From the NCBI RefSeq assembly GCF_027812955.1, contig NZ_JAPYZV010000005.1, positions 1 to 64,000 on the forward strand: 64,000 nucleotides of DNA. The letters run 5' to 3'. Position 1 is the first letter of the stretch; every line of letters starts with the position of its first letter. This stretch comes from Pedococcus sp. 5OH_020 (GTDB lineage: Bacteria; Actinomycetota; Actinomycetes; Actinomycetales; Dermatophilaceae). Of the stretch, positions 43,350 through 51,744 are shown one piece after another. A program made the position numbers and the translations under genes. Under the pieces are notes generated by a model. The model had not been told where the DNA came from, made no database searches, and saw only the letters and a program-made list of their open reading frames with translations.

Positions 43350-44465
43350 ATGAAGTCCAAAGTCGCCGAGAGCCTCGGCATCGAGCTCCCCATCTTTGCG
43401 TTCTCGCACTGCCGGGACGTCATTGCCGCCGTGACGAACGCTGGCGGCATGGGCGTTCTCGGAGCGGCATGGATGACTCCTGAGGAGCTCGACATGTCGA
43501 TCGAGTGGCTCGAGAACGAGGTGAACGGCAAGCCGTTCGGCGTGGACCTGGTCTTTCCCGGCACCGGAGGCGACGAGAAGTCTCCTGAGGAGTACCTCGC
43601 GTCGATCCCTGCTGAGTACCTGAGCTTCGTACAGCACATGCTGGACGACGGTGGACTCAGTGACCTCACACCTGAAGACCGCGATGAGTACATGGCCGAG
43701 AACGCCCGGAAGATGGCCATGACCAACAAGAAGAGCCGCGACCAGCTCGACGTCACCCTGGCTCGTCCTTCGGTGAGCCTCATCGTGGGTGCTCTGGGCT
43801 TGACTCCGGACTGGGTCGTCAAGGACGCACACGCCCGCAACGTCCAGGTGGGGGCGCTCGTGGGCACGGGGCGGCACGCAGCCAAGCAGGTCGAGGCCGG
43901 AGTCGACGTGCTGGTCGCCCAGGGCACCGAGGCGGGCGGCAGTGTCGGTGACGTCGCCTCGATGGTGTTGTGGCCGCAGGTCGTGGAGGCCGCCGCCGGC
44001 GTCCCTGTGCTGGCCGCGGGCGGCATCTCGCGAGGGTCGCAGATCCTCGCCGCACTTTCGATGGGCTGCCAAGGGGTGTGGCTCGGCTCTCTGTGGCTCG
44101 GCACCGCCGAGAGTGAGCTCAGTCTCGAGGCACGCGAGAAGCTCTTCGCTGCCAGCTCGGACGACGCCGTCCTGGCCAACGTCATGACCGGCAAGCAGGG
44201 CCGCATGCTGCGCACCAAGTATGTGGAGACGTGGCGCGCCTCAGACTCACCGGCTCCGCTCACGTGGCCCATGCAGTCGATCTTGAACGGCTACTCCTAC
44301 AAGCGCGCGGAAAGAGCGAAGGACCTGGACTACTGGACCTACGCCGTCGGGCAGGTCGTGGGGGACATGAAGGGGCACACCACCGTCAAGCGCGAGATCG
44401 AACGGATGCTCAACGAGTACGGAGATGCCCTCGAGCAGCTACTGGAGGTCACGGATCTCGGCTAG
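43350..44465 (+). CDS. NMO/2-nitropropane-dioxygenase-family flavoprotein
   Basis: 371-residue FMN TIM-barrel protein. FSHCRDVIAAVTNAGGMGVL is the N-terminal motif and LAAGGISRGSQILAALSMGC the phosphate-binding region. The family's catalytic loop usually reads GxEAGGH; here it is QGTEAGGSVGD, with Ser in place of His, so true nitronate oxidation is doubtful. Similar proteins (IpdC in mycobacterial steroid degradation) act as CoA-thioester desaturases or hydroxylases, a more fitting role beside thioesterase, MaoC and CoA-ligase genes. GAGGGACAAG lies upstream of the ATG. It is preceded by a 211-base gap with a possible promoter. Confidence 0.85.
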   Translation: MKSKVAESLGIELPIFAFSHCRDVIAAVTNAGGMGVLGAAWMTPEELDMSIEWLENEVNGKPFGVDLVFPGTGGDEKSPEEYLASIPAEYLSFVQHMLDDGGLSDLTPEDRDEYMAENARKMAMTNKKSRDQLDVTLARPSVSLIVGALGLTPDWVVKDAHARNVQVGALVGTGRHAAKQVEAGVDVLVAQGTEAGGSVGDVASMVLWPQVVEAAAGVPVLAAGGISRGSQILAALSMGCQGVWLGSLWLGTAESELSLEAREKLFAASSDDAVLANVMTGKQGRMLRTKYVETWRASDSPAPLTWPMQSILNGYSYKRAERAKDLDYWTYAVGQVVGDMKGHTTVKREIERMLNEYGDALEQLLEVTDLG

Positions 44466-44501
44466 CTCGCTCAAGCCATTGTGGAGAGAGACGTGAAAGC
44501 G

Positions 44502-45008
44502 ATGGTCGACAACCGGATCGACGAGCCGGACGCCCTGCTCCGGGGTGACGCGACGGCCTACGAAGCGGGCGCGGCGCCCAGCGCGAGGGTCGTCTACCGC
44601 CACCGAGTCCGGTACCACGAGGCGGATGCCCAGGGGTTCCTCTTCAACAGTCGCTTCCTCGAGCTCGCCGATGTCGCGATGACCGAGTACTTTCGCGCTC
44701 TGGGGTTCCCCTACCTCGCCCTCGTGGCGGCCGGCGCTGACCCGTCCGTCGTCCGCGCGGACCTCACGTTCATGGCGCCAGCGCGTTTCGAGGACGACCT
44801 GTCGGTCTCGGCGACCTGTGTGCGGGTCGGTACGTCGAGCTTTGTGCTGGCCATGGAGGTATGGCGTGACCACAGCAGGCTGGCGGAGCTGACCCTGACC
44901 TACGTCAACGTCGATCCCGTATCCGCGACATCGCGACCGCTTCCCGAGCCTGTGGCCGAAGCGCTGGTGCGCGATCGCGGTAGATCGGCACCCAGGTTGG
45001 CAAAATGA
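44502..45008 (+). CDS. Hot-dog-fold acyl-CoA thioesterase (4HBT type)
   Basis: 168-residue thioesterase. YRHRVRYHEADAQGFLFNSR contains the catalytic Asp and the family's usual spacing, followed by the long helix FLELADVAMTEYFRALG. I choose the ATG at 44502 because GGAGAGAG (44483-44490) lies at a good distance; earlier GTGs at 44481 and 44493 are in frame. It would release a free acid from a CoA thioester. It is 36 bases behind the flavoprotein gene. Confidence 0.87.
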   Translation: MVDNRIDEPDALLRGDATAYEAGAAPSARVVYRHRVRYHEADAQGFLFNSRFLELADVAMTEYFRALGFPYLALVAAGADPSVVRADLTFMAPARFEDDLSVSATCVRVGTSSFVLAMEVWRDHSRLAELTLTYVNVDPVSATSRPLPEPVAEALVRDRGRSAPRLAK

Positions 45009-45185
45009 CGATGATCTGGCCGATCCACGATAATTCGGACGATGCGGCTGTGGTCGATCCAGCCCCATGCTGTCCGTGTGGGTTGGGACGCAGCCGAGCG
45101 TCGACCTGACCCCAGCTCTCCGGCGTCGCCGCAGCAGCTTTCCCTCCTGGCTTCACCATCACAATGCAGTAAGGACGTGACCAAG

Positions 45186-46445
45186 ATGTCGGTCAACGCA
45201 TCGAGTGCCCAGTCGGTCACTCGGCCGGAGAGTGTCATCATCGTCGGCGCTGGGATCATCGGTGCCTCGACGGCCCTGTACCTGGCGCGCGAGGGCGTGA
45301 GCGTGACACTGGTCGACCAGCACTCGATCGGCTGGGGCGCCTCCGGCCGCAACGCCGGCTACATCTCGATGCTGAGCCGGGCTCCGGGAGCGGAGCTGGA
45401 GCTGGCGCAGCTCTCACGCAGCCTCTATCCGCAGCTGGCCGACGAGATTGACGACTTCGAGTTCCAGGCCAACGGTGCGGTGGTGTTCTACTACGAGGAC
45501 CAGCTCCCGTTGATCGACGGCTTCGTCGCACGCCGCACGGCGGACGGGCTGCCGATGGAGATCGTCGACGGCGACCGTGCCCGCGAGCTCTGTCCGCTGC
45601 TTCCCGAGGACGTCGTGGGTGCCATCCACTCCAAGAGCGACTGCTACATCCATCCCGGCAAGTTCACCGAGGCGCTCGTCGCCGCGGCAGTGAAGGAAGG
45701 CGCCAACGTCGTCTTCGCGGACGGGCTCGGCCTCGAGCTCCGCGACGGCCGCTGCGTCGGGGTCGATACCAGCGAGGGCCTGCTCACGGCGGACGCGGTC
45801 GCGGTCTGCACCGGCTCCTGGACCTCCCAGCTGCTCGCCAAGGCGGGGCTGCCGTTCCATCTGGTCCATCTACGGATGCAGATGGCGCAGACCGCACCGG
45901 TCGAGGACACCCGCTTCGACGTCGCGGTATACGGCCCGAGCCTGTTCCACGAGTACGCGTTCGTCCGGGAGCTTCCGGGATACGACGACGATCTCGTTCT
46001 GCACCCCCTGCAGCACATCATGCCGGAGGTCGGCCTGCTGGAGCTGGTGTGCCAGCGTGCCGATGGGCGCCTTTGGCTCGGCTGCCCGATCGAGTTCGTC
46101 GACGGCCCCGACGACTCCCAGGAGCCCACCGTCGCAGGCATGGCGCAGACGTTCGCAGTTCTTGGGGACCACATCCCGGCGCTGCAGCACCTTCCGGTCG
46201 AGCGGATCTGGGCCGGGATCGCGCCGCAGACGGGTGACGGAAAGCCGGTCCTCTCCAAGGTCCCTTCGCTGCCCGGACTCTTCATCGGCGCGGGACATGC
46301 CTACGGCGCAACGGTCGGTCCTGGCAGCGGTCGCGTCCTGGCCGACCTGGTGCTCGGCCAGGAGCCGTCGATCGACGCGGAGCCCTTCCGCTACGACCGT
46401 GCCGTCATCACCGAGGGCGTATCTCGCTCAGTCACGCTCGGCTGA
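45186..46445 (+). CDS. DAO-family FAD oxidoreductase (copy 1)
   Basis: 419-residue flavoprotein of the glycine/D-amino acid oxidase family, oxidising amines or amino acids. The FAD motif is SVIIVGAGIIGASTALYLAR, then WGASGRNAGYIS, and near the C-terminus PQTGDGKPVLS and GAGHAYGATVGPGSGRVLADL. I choose the ATG at 45186, with AAGGACG upstream; the frame is open to 45042. It leads a seven-gene run with short gaps. The substrate is probably a secondary amine or an amino acid. Confidence 0.9.
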   Translation: MSVNASSAQSVTRPESVIIVGAGIIGASTALYLAREGVSVTLVDQHSIGWGASGRNAGYISMLSRAPGAELELAQLSRSLYPQLADEIDDFEFQANGAVVFYYEDQLPLIDGFVARRTADGLPMEIVDGDRARELCPLLPEDVVGAIHSKSDCYIHPGKFTEALVAAAVKEGANVVFADGLGLELRDGRCVGVDTSEGLLTADAVAVCTGSWTSQLLAKAGLPFHLVHLRMQMAQTAPVEDTRFDVAVYGPSLFHEYAFVRELPGYDDDLVLHPLQHIMPEVGLLELVCQRADGRLWLGCPIEFVDGPDDSQEPTVAGMAQTFAVLGDHIPALQHLPVERIWAGIAPQTGDGKPVLSKVPSLPGLFIGAGHAYGATVGPGSGRVLADLVLGQEPSIDAEPFRYDRAVITEGVSRSVTLG

Positions 46446-46465
46446 CCTACAGAAATGGACCAAGC

Positions 46466-47065
46466 ATGACCAGCACTCGACGCGCCGACTGGAGCAAGCG
46501 CACGGCGAAGAAGCCTCCGGGCGCGGAGGTCGCACTGGAAGATGTTCTCGAGCTTCCGGTGACACCTCAGACGGCATGGAGGCGGCTCGATGACGTCCCC
46601 CTCGTCGCTGCCTGCATCCCCGGCCTCGACCCGGCCACCCTCGTCGACATGGGCCAGGGCGTCTACCGAGCCACCATGACCAACACCGTCATGGGGATCA
46701 CCGCGAACTGGGACCTCGAAGCGACGATCAGGCCGCTCGCCGCCACAAAGACCCTGAGCGTCCAGCTTCGCGGCGAGGACCCGAAGATGAGGATGAAGCT
46801 CGACGGCCATGCTGACGTGGTCGTGACCTCGGGGGCCGATGGCGGTGCGCTCCTGCGCTACGAGGCGCAGCTTCGTGTCGAAGGCAGCCTCGCCGCGATG
46901 GGCGGTCCAGTGATCCGCACGATCCTGGCTGACACCATCACGCAGTTCGTCCAGGTCGTCAGCGGCGAGGACGCCAGCCCCCGTCGCTCCCTACTGGGCC
47001 GCCTGCTCGACCGCCTGACCCAGCGCTGGCGCCGGATCTTCAACGTCGCGGAAGGACGTGCCTGA
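46466..47065 (+). CDS. CoxG-like SRPBCC-domain protein
   Basis: 199-residue protein with an SRPBCC (START-like) domain of the CoxG type, about residues 25-160: LPVTPQTAWRRLDDVPLVAACIPG at the start, YRATMTNTVMGITANWD in the middle. CoxG proteins help mature or localise molybdenum CO dehydrogenases. No CoxL-type molybdenum hydroxylase gene is visible in the window, so this one may bind a hydrophobic ligand or serve another enzyme of the operon. Gap of 20 bases from the oxidase; the MaoC gene follows at once. Confidence 0.85.
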   Translation: MTSTRRADWSKRTAKKPPGAEVALEDVLELPVTPQTAWRRLDDVPLVAACIPGLDPATLVDMGQGVYRATMTNTVMGITANWDLEATIRPLAATKTLSVQLRGEDPKMRMKLDGHADVVVTSGADGGALLRYEAQLRVEGSLAAMGGPVIRTILADTITQFVQVVSGEDASPRRSLLGRLLDRLTQRWRRIFNVAEGRA

Positions 47066-47066
47066 G

Positions 47067-47594
47067 ATGACCGCCTCGCACGCGCAAACAGCGCTACACG
47101 CCAGGGGACTCTTCCTGGACGAGTTCACCGTCGGCCAACGGTGGGTCACGGCGGCTCGCACGATCACCGAGACTGACCTGGTCACGTTCGCCGGCTGGTC
47201 GGGTGACTACAACCCCCTGCATACCGACGAGGAGTTCGCTCGCAGCACTGCCTTCGGCGGACGGATCTTTCACGGTCCTGGAGTCTTCTCCGTCGCCATC
47301 GGACTGGAGTCGCGCCTCGGCCTCAAGGACGGGACGGCGCTGGCGTTCCTGGGGATGAACTGGAGCCTGTCCGGACCGGTCCGCATCGGCGACACGATCC
47401 GCGTCGTCCAGACGGTCGCCGAGGTGAGGCCCTCGCGGTCCAAACCCGACCGAGGGGTCGTGACCTTCGATGTGGAGGTCAGGAACCAGCACGACGAGGT
47501 CTGTCAGCACGGTCAGTGGTTGGTGATGTTCCGACGTGAGGACTTTGCCGACCGCGGCGCGACCCAGGCAGCCGCCGGTTTCCGGCCCTCGTGA
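47067..47594 (+). CDS. MaoC-family enoyl-CoA hydratase/dehydratase
   Basis: 175-residue hot-dog hydratase. The catalytic Asp-x5-His motif is in GDYNPLHTDEEFA, followed by IFHGPGVFSVAIG. It would hydrate an enoyl-CoA, or remove water in the reverse. I choose the ATG at 47067, with GGAAGG at 47050-47055; a GTG at 47058 is also in frame and would overlap the CoxG-like gene. Confidence 0.88.
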   Translation: MTASHAQTALHARGLFLDEFTVGQRWVTAARTITETDLVTFAGWSGDYNPLHTDEEFARSTAFGGRIFHGPGVFSVAIGLESRLGLKDGTALAFLGMNWSLSGPVRIGDTIRVVQTVAEVRPSRSKPDRGVVTFDVEVRNQHDEVCQHGQWLVMFRREDFADRGATQAAAGFRPS

Positions 47595-47628
47595 TGTACC
47601 GACGCAGCTCGAGCTCAGGAGTTTCCTT

Positions 47629-48408
47629 GTGACCACCCGCACTGTCGCGATCACCGGAGCCGGCTCTGGCATCGGCCAAGCCATCACGAAGGCCTTCCTG
47701 GACGAGAGCTACGAGGTTTTCGCCAGCGACATCTCCCAAGCCCGGCTGGAGGCCACTGCTGAGGCCCTAGGCCAGCCGAACAATCTCAACGTACGGGTCG
47801 TCGACGTCAGCGACTATGCGGCCGTGGACGCCTTCGTCGAGGAAGCGAGCAAGCACAATGGCGTTCTGGACGCCATGGTGAACTCCGCGGGCGTGTTCGA
47901 CGGCTATGCCGATGTCCAGGAGACGACCCCCGACCTATGGCAGAAGATCATCGGGATCAACCTGGGCGGAGCCTTCCACGGCTGTCGGGCAGCGGCCCTG
48001 CGGATGATCGAACAGGGCTCAGGTCGGATCATCACGATCGGCTCCGTCGCAGGTCAGCGTGGCGCCGCAGACGGTCTCTCGTACGTGGCATCGAAGGCCG
48101 GCATCGAAGGCATGAACCGACGCCTTGCCATCGATGTGGGGCCGCACAACGTCACCGCCAACGTCGTAGCCCCCGGCGTCATCAGGACCAGCCTGCGAGC
48201 CACCTCCGAGGAGGTTCTGGGCGAGATGGTCCCCACGCAGCAACGTGGCATCGGTGTGTCGCCCGAGATCATGGACTTCCTGATCCCGGCGAAGCGCTCG
48301 GCTGGCCCTGATGAGGTCGCCGGCCTCGTCGTGTTCCTCGCCTCGGAGTCAGCCGGCTACATCAACGGCCAGGTCATCGCCGTTGATGGCGGCTGGTCCG
48401 CGACCTGA
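47629..48408 (+). CDS. SDR family oxidoreductase (FabG-like)
   Basis: 259-residue classical short-chain dehydrogenase. VAITGAGSGIGQAITKAF is the cofactor site, MVNSAGVFDG the middle motif (Asn-Ser-Ala-Gly), ITIGSVAGQRGAADGLSYVA then SK the catalytic region, and GQVIAVDGGWSA the C-terminus. I choose the GTG at 47629, preceded by AGGAG. With the MaoC and CoA-ligase genes around it, it probably oxidises a 3-hydroxyacyl-CoA. Confidence 0.9.
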   Translation: MTTRTVAITGAGSGIGQAITKAFLDESYEVFASDISQARLEATAEALGQPNNLNVRVVDVSDYAAVDAFVEEASKHNGVLDAMVNSAGVFDGYADVQETTPDLWQKIIGINLGGAFHGCRAAALRMIEQGSGRIITIGSVAGQRGAADGLSYVASKAGIEGMNRRLAIDVGPHNVTANVVAPGVIRTSLRATSEEVLGEMVPTQQRGIGVSPEIMDFLIPAKRSAGPDEVAGLVVFLASESAGYINGQVIAVDGGWSAT

Positions 48409-48416
48409 CGGGCGGT

Positions 48417-49973
48417 GTGCGGCGGATGATGGTTGACGGAGCCGATCCCATCTTGGACAGCTGCGCGGCAGCGTTCAGGCGTTCGGTGCGGCGCCACGCG
48501 GATCGCGTGGCGGTCGTCGACGGAGACGTAAGGCTGACGTACCAACAGCTACAGCATGAGGTCGAGCGTCGTGCCAGCGCCCTGCGGCGGGCGGGGCTCC
48601 AGGCCGGCCATCGGGTCGCTCTCGTGGCGGAGAGCTCCATCCAGTTCCTGGCTACGGCCCTTGCCGTCTGGGATGGGGGTGGTGTCCTGGTCACGATCTA
48701 CCCGTCGAGCGGCCATGACGACCTCGCCTACGCGCTCACGTGCAGCGATCCGGTCCTGGTGGTCCTCGGACCGCAGGTCGACCATGGCCTTGTCCGCCGC
48801 ATCGCCCCGAACGTTCCGGTGGTGGACATCGAGCCATTTGCGCCAACAGCGGTGAGACTCGACACGACCCCGAACCCCGCAGATCTTCGGGAGCCGCTCG
48901 AGCTGATCTGCTTCTCGTCCGGCACCACCAGCCGACCCAAGGCCATCATGGTAAGCGGTCGCACGTTGGTGAACTGTGCCCTGACCTACTCAGAGGTCTG
49001 GCACCTCGACGCCGCGGACTGCGGCGTCGTGTGCCTCCCGATGTCGTGGCTCTATGGCCTGGCGAGCACCTCGATGGCGCTGCTGTTCTCCGGAGCGACC
49101 GTCGTCGTGGTTCGGCGAGCTCGCCCCGAGCCGCTGCTTGACGCTATCGCCGCCAACAGGGCGACCTTCGTCGCCGGTGTCACAGCGACCTTCGCGAAGC
49201 TGGTTCGGCATCTCGAGGAAGCTGGTTCCCGGGTCCTCTCCACCAGCTCCCTGCGGCTGTGCATCTCGGGTGGCGAAGCTCGCAACGAAGGAGTGTTCCA
49301 GCGCTGGGCGGATCTGACCGGCGTCTCTGTCCTGGACGCCTACTGCGCCTCCGAGTGTCTCCCTCTCGTCACCTACGACCCGACCACGGACCCCGTGCCG
49401 CGTCCCGGCTCGGCAGGCAAGCTGGTGCCTCGGGCGAAACTCAGGGTCGTCGGCCCGGACGGAAGCGACGTTCCCCCAGGCGTGGTGGGGGAGGGCCTGT
49501 CCTCCGGACCGGGTCTGATGCTCGGCTACTGGCGAGAGCCTGAGCTGACGGCCGAGGCGCTGACGGACGATGGCTGGTACCGCACCAAGGACCTCCTTCG
49601 GATCGATGAAGAGGGGTACGTCCACGTCGTCGGACGCCTGTCGGACCTCATCATCCGCGGCGGCGTCAACATCTCGCCGGCCGAGGTGGAGCACACGATC
49701 CGGACGTGCGACGACGTCGAGGACGTAGCTGTCGTGGGGCTTCCGGACGACGTCTACGGCCAGCGAGTGGTCGCGGCAGTCGTCGGGCGACCGCAGCTGG
49801 ATCTCGGCGTCCTGCGCGAGCAGGTCGCGGCACGGCTCAGTGGCTACAAGGTCCCCAGCGACTTCGTCGCCGTGGAGGCACTTCCGGTGAGCTCGACCAC
49901 TGGCAAGACCAAGCGGAGTGCTGTGGCGGAGATGCTCTCCGCGCGATCTCCGAACCCGTTCACGACGAGCTGA
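48417..49973 (+). CDS. Acyl-CoA synthetase (AMP-forming)
   Basis: 518-residue AMP-dependent ligase. CFSSGTTSRPKAIMVSG is the P-loop (Arg in place of the common Gly), YCASECLPL the adenine-side motif, DGWYRTKDLL the DGWxRTxD hinge, and SSTTGKTKRSAV the C-terminal Lys region. The sequence between the P-loop and hinge has few aromatic residues, so a small or aliphatic acid may be the substrate. GTG start at 48417, or ATG at 48426 or 48429. Confidence 0.88.
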   Translation: MRRMMVDGADPILDSCAAAFRRSVRRHADRVAVVDGDVRLTYQQLQHEVERRASALRRAGLQAGHRVALVAESSIQFLATALAVWDGGGVLVTIYPSSGHDDLAYALTCSDPVLVVLGPQVDHGLVRRIAPNVPVVDIEPFAPTAVRLDTTPNPADLREPLELICFSSGTTSRPKAIMVSGRTLVNCALTYSEVWHLDAADCGVVCLPMSWLYGLASTSMALLFSGATVVVVRRARPEPLLDAIAANRATFVAGVTATFAKLVRHLEEAGSRVLSTSSLRLCISGGEARNEGVFQRWADLTGVSVLDAYCASECLPLVTYDPTTDPVPRPGSAGKLVPRAKLRVVGPDGSDVPPGVVGEGLSSGPGLMLGYWREPELTAEALTDDGWYRTKDLLRIDEEGYVHVVGRLSDLIIRGGVNISPAEVEHTIRTCDDVEDVAVVGLPDDVYGQRVVAAVVGRPQLDLGVLREQVAARLSGYKVPSDFVAVEALPVSSTTGKTKRSAVAEMLSARSPNPFTTS

Positions 49974-50000
49974 CCGGACAACGGTAACGAGGAGGCAACG

Positions 50001-50861
50001 GTGGCAATGTACGACGCCCCCTACTGGGCCACGCACGTCAGCACCGTCAGCGACGACAAGGTCTCGATTCGGGGGTACGACCTCGAGTCCATCCTTGGCG
50101 CCGGCCTGCCGTTCACCGCGGCTACGTACCTGCTGATCCGCGGCCGGCTGCCGACGCCGTCACAGGTACGCACGCTCGATGCGGCGCTCAGCGCGGTGCT
50201 GGACTTCGGGCTCGAGAAACCTGGGACGGTCGCCGCTCGGTTCGCGGTGTCGGCGAACCCGAGCGTCCCTGCCGGGCTTGCTGCCGCCTGCCTCTCCGTG
50301 GGCGCCCATACCTTGGCGACCGAAGGGACGGGCCGGTATGTCGCGGACCTGCACCGGCGATTTCAGGACTCTGGCGAGGACCTCGGGCGGTTTGCCGATG
50401 CAGAGGTACGTCGCCTGCGTGCCGAGGGGGAGCGGATCCCGGGCCTGGGGCATCCGGTGTTCAAGCGGGTCGATCCGCGGGCTGCTGCCCTGAAGAAGGT
50501 CGCCGCCGCCGAGGGTTGCTGGCCACAGGCGGGGGCCACGTACGAAGCGGTGCATGCGTCATTCACCGCCATCCCGGGCAAGGCGGACATCTGCATCAAC
50601 GACGTCGGGGTATTGGCAGTCGTCCTCCTGGGCCTCGGCTTCACTCCCGAGGAAGGGACCGGGCTGGCCATCCTGTCGACCCTGCCGGGCGTGATTGCGC
50701 ACATCTCCGAGGAGCTTGCGGATGGTAGGCGGATCCGGGTCGTGCCTCGAGCCGATGTCGCCTACGACCCCGCCTGCACCCGAGACATCGACGCGGATCG
50801 CGCTCTGGCGGGGTGGGCAGCCGACTGGACTCCCGTGGCGGAGAGTGTGACGCCCGCATGA
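50001..50861 (+). CDS. Citrate-synthase-like protein (citryl-CoA-lyase type)
   Basis: 286-residue short member of the citrate synthase family. IPGLGHPVFKRVDPRA has the catalytic His and is typical of citryl-CoA-lyase and methylcitrate-type minimal proteins; the region corresponding to the third catalytic residue is PGVIAHISEELA. It lacks the N-terminal part of full citrate synthases. Such proteins often accompany acyl-CoA synthetases and may cleave or form a C-C bond in a CoA thioester. GAGGAGG (49989-49995) precedes the GTG. The stop overlaps the next gene. Confidence 0.82.
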   Translation: MAMYDAPYWATHVSTVSDDKVSIRGYDLESILGAGLPFTAATYLLIRGRLPTPSQVRTLDAALSAVLDFGLEKPGTVAARFAVSANPSVPAGLAAACLSVGAHTLATEGTGRYVADLHRRFQDSGEDLGRFADAEVRRLRAEGERIPGLGHPVFKRVDPRAAALKKVAAAEGCWPQAGATYEAVHASFTAIPGKADICINDVGVLAVVLLGLGFTPEEGTGLAILSTLPGVIAHISEELADGRRIRVVPRADVAYDPACTRDIDADRALAGWAADWTPVAESVTPA

Positions 50862-51700
50862 CCGTCGCCATGCCGGAGGGAAAGCGGCTCGCAGTCTGTC
50901 TCAGCCCGGACTTCGACGCCCAGAGCGTCTGGCTCGCCACGTTCCAGTCGCAGTCGCAGTCGCTGATGTCACGTGGCGAGTTCGGTGCAGAGGTGGGGGC
51001 GCCCCGGTTGCTGGACCTCCTGCGCCGGTACGGCATCACGACCACCTGGTGCATCCCGACCCACACCATGCTCACCTTTCCGCACGCGCTGGAGCGGGTT
51101 CTGGCGGACGGGCACGAGGTCGCGGCCCACGGCGTCTACCACGAGTACATCCCGAAGCTTCAGCTGGACGAGGAGCGTGAGCTTCTTGCGGTGCAGGTCG
51201 AGCAGCACCAGCGCTTGGTCGGGCGCCCGCCGCGCGGCTACCGTTCACCGGCACTCGACATCACCGACCACACGCTGGCTCTGCTGGCCGAGTTCGGGTT
51301 CCACTGGGACTCATCGCTCATGGGCCGCGACTTCACGCCCTACCATCCTCGTATGGTCGTGGACTTCGACCTACGGAAGGGCAATAGCTTCGGCCCTCCC
51401 AGCGAGGTCCTGGAGCTGCCGGTCTCGTGGGTACTGGACGACTTTCCAGAGCTCGAGTCGTTCAAGGGCAGCCCGCTCATGCAAAGCAACGACGCCGTGC
51501 TGTCGCGGTGGATCGACAGCTTCGACTTCGCCTACGAGAGCTGCCCGGGTGGAGTGATGACGTGGACCTTGCACCCACAGACCATCGGACGTGCCCACAA
51601 TCTGGTGATGCTCCAGCGGTTCGTCGACCACGTCGCATCGCACTCGGGAGTGTGGTTCCCGACACTGTCCGAGGTGTTCGACGCGTACCAGCCCTCGTAG
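50858..51700 (+). CDS. Polysaccharide-deacetylase (NodB-fold) hydrolase, allantoinase-PuuE-like
   Basis: 280-residue NodB-fold hydrolase with metal ligands visible: Asp in SPDFDAQSVW, and the two His of HGVYHEYIPK. Next come PPRGYRSPALDITDHTLALL and a Trp/His-rich ending (TWTLHPQTIGR). There is no signal peptide, so a cytoplasmic amide hydrolase (as in PuuE allantoinases) is likelier than a peptidoglycan deacetylase. The ATG at 50858 overlaps the previous stop (ATGA), so the two are coupled. Last gene of the seven-gene run. Confidence 0.87.
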   Translation: MTVAMPEGKRLAVCLSPDFDAQSVWLATFQSQSQSLMSRGEFGAEVGAPRLLDLLRRYGITTTWCIPTHTMLTFPHALERVLADGHEVAAHGVYHEYIPKLQLDEERELLAVQVEQHQRLVGRPPRGYRSPALDITDHTLALLAEFGFHWDSSLMGRDFTPYHPRMVVDFDLRKGNSFGPPSEVLELPVSWVLDDFPELESFKGSPLMQSNDAVLSRWIDSFDFAYESCPGGVMTWTLHPQTIGRAHNLVMLQRFVDHVASHSGVWFPTLSEVFDAYQPS

Positions 51701-51707
51701 GCCGCCC

Positions 51708-51740
51708 GAGCGCAGGGCACCCGGTGCTCCTGCGGCGCTC
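51708..51740. terminator. Imperfect hairpin between convergent genes
   Basis: GAGCGC-AGG-GCACC pairs with GGTGC-CCT-GCGCTC (51708-51740) with small bulges, between the NodB stop and the end of the PucR gene. Confidence 0.4.
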
Positions 51741-51744
51741 TCTG

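Noticed and set aside
46466-47065. Part of a CO dehydrogenase gene set
   Set aside because: CoxG-like protein is present but no CoxL/M/S subunits occur in the window; the CoxG-like protein is likely recruited to another role.
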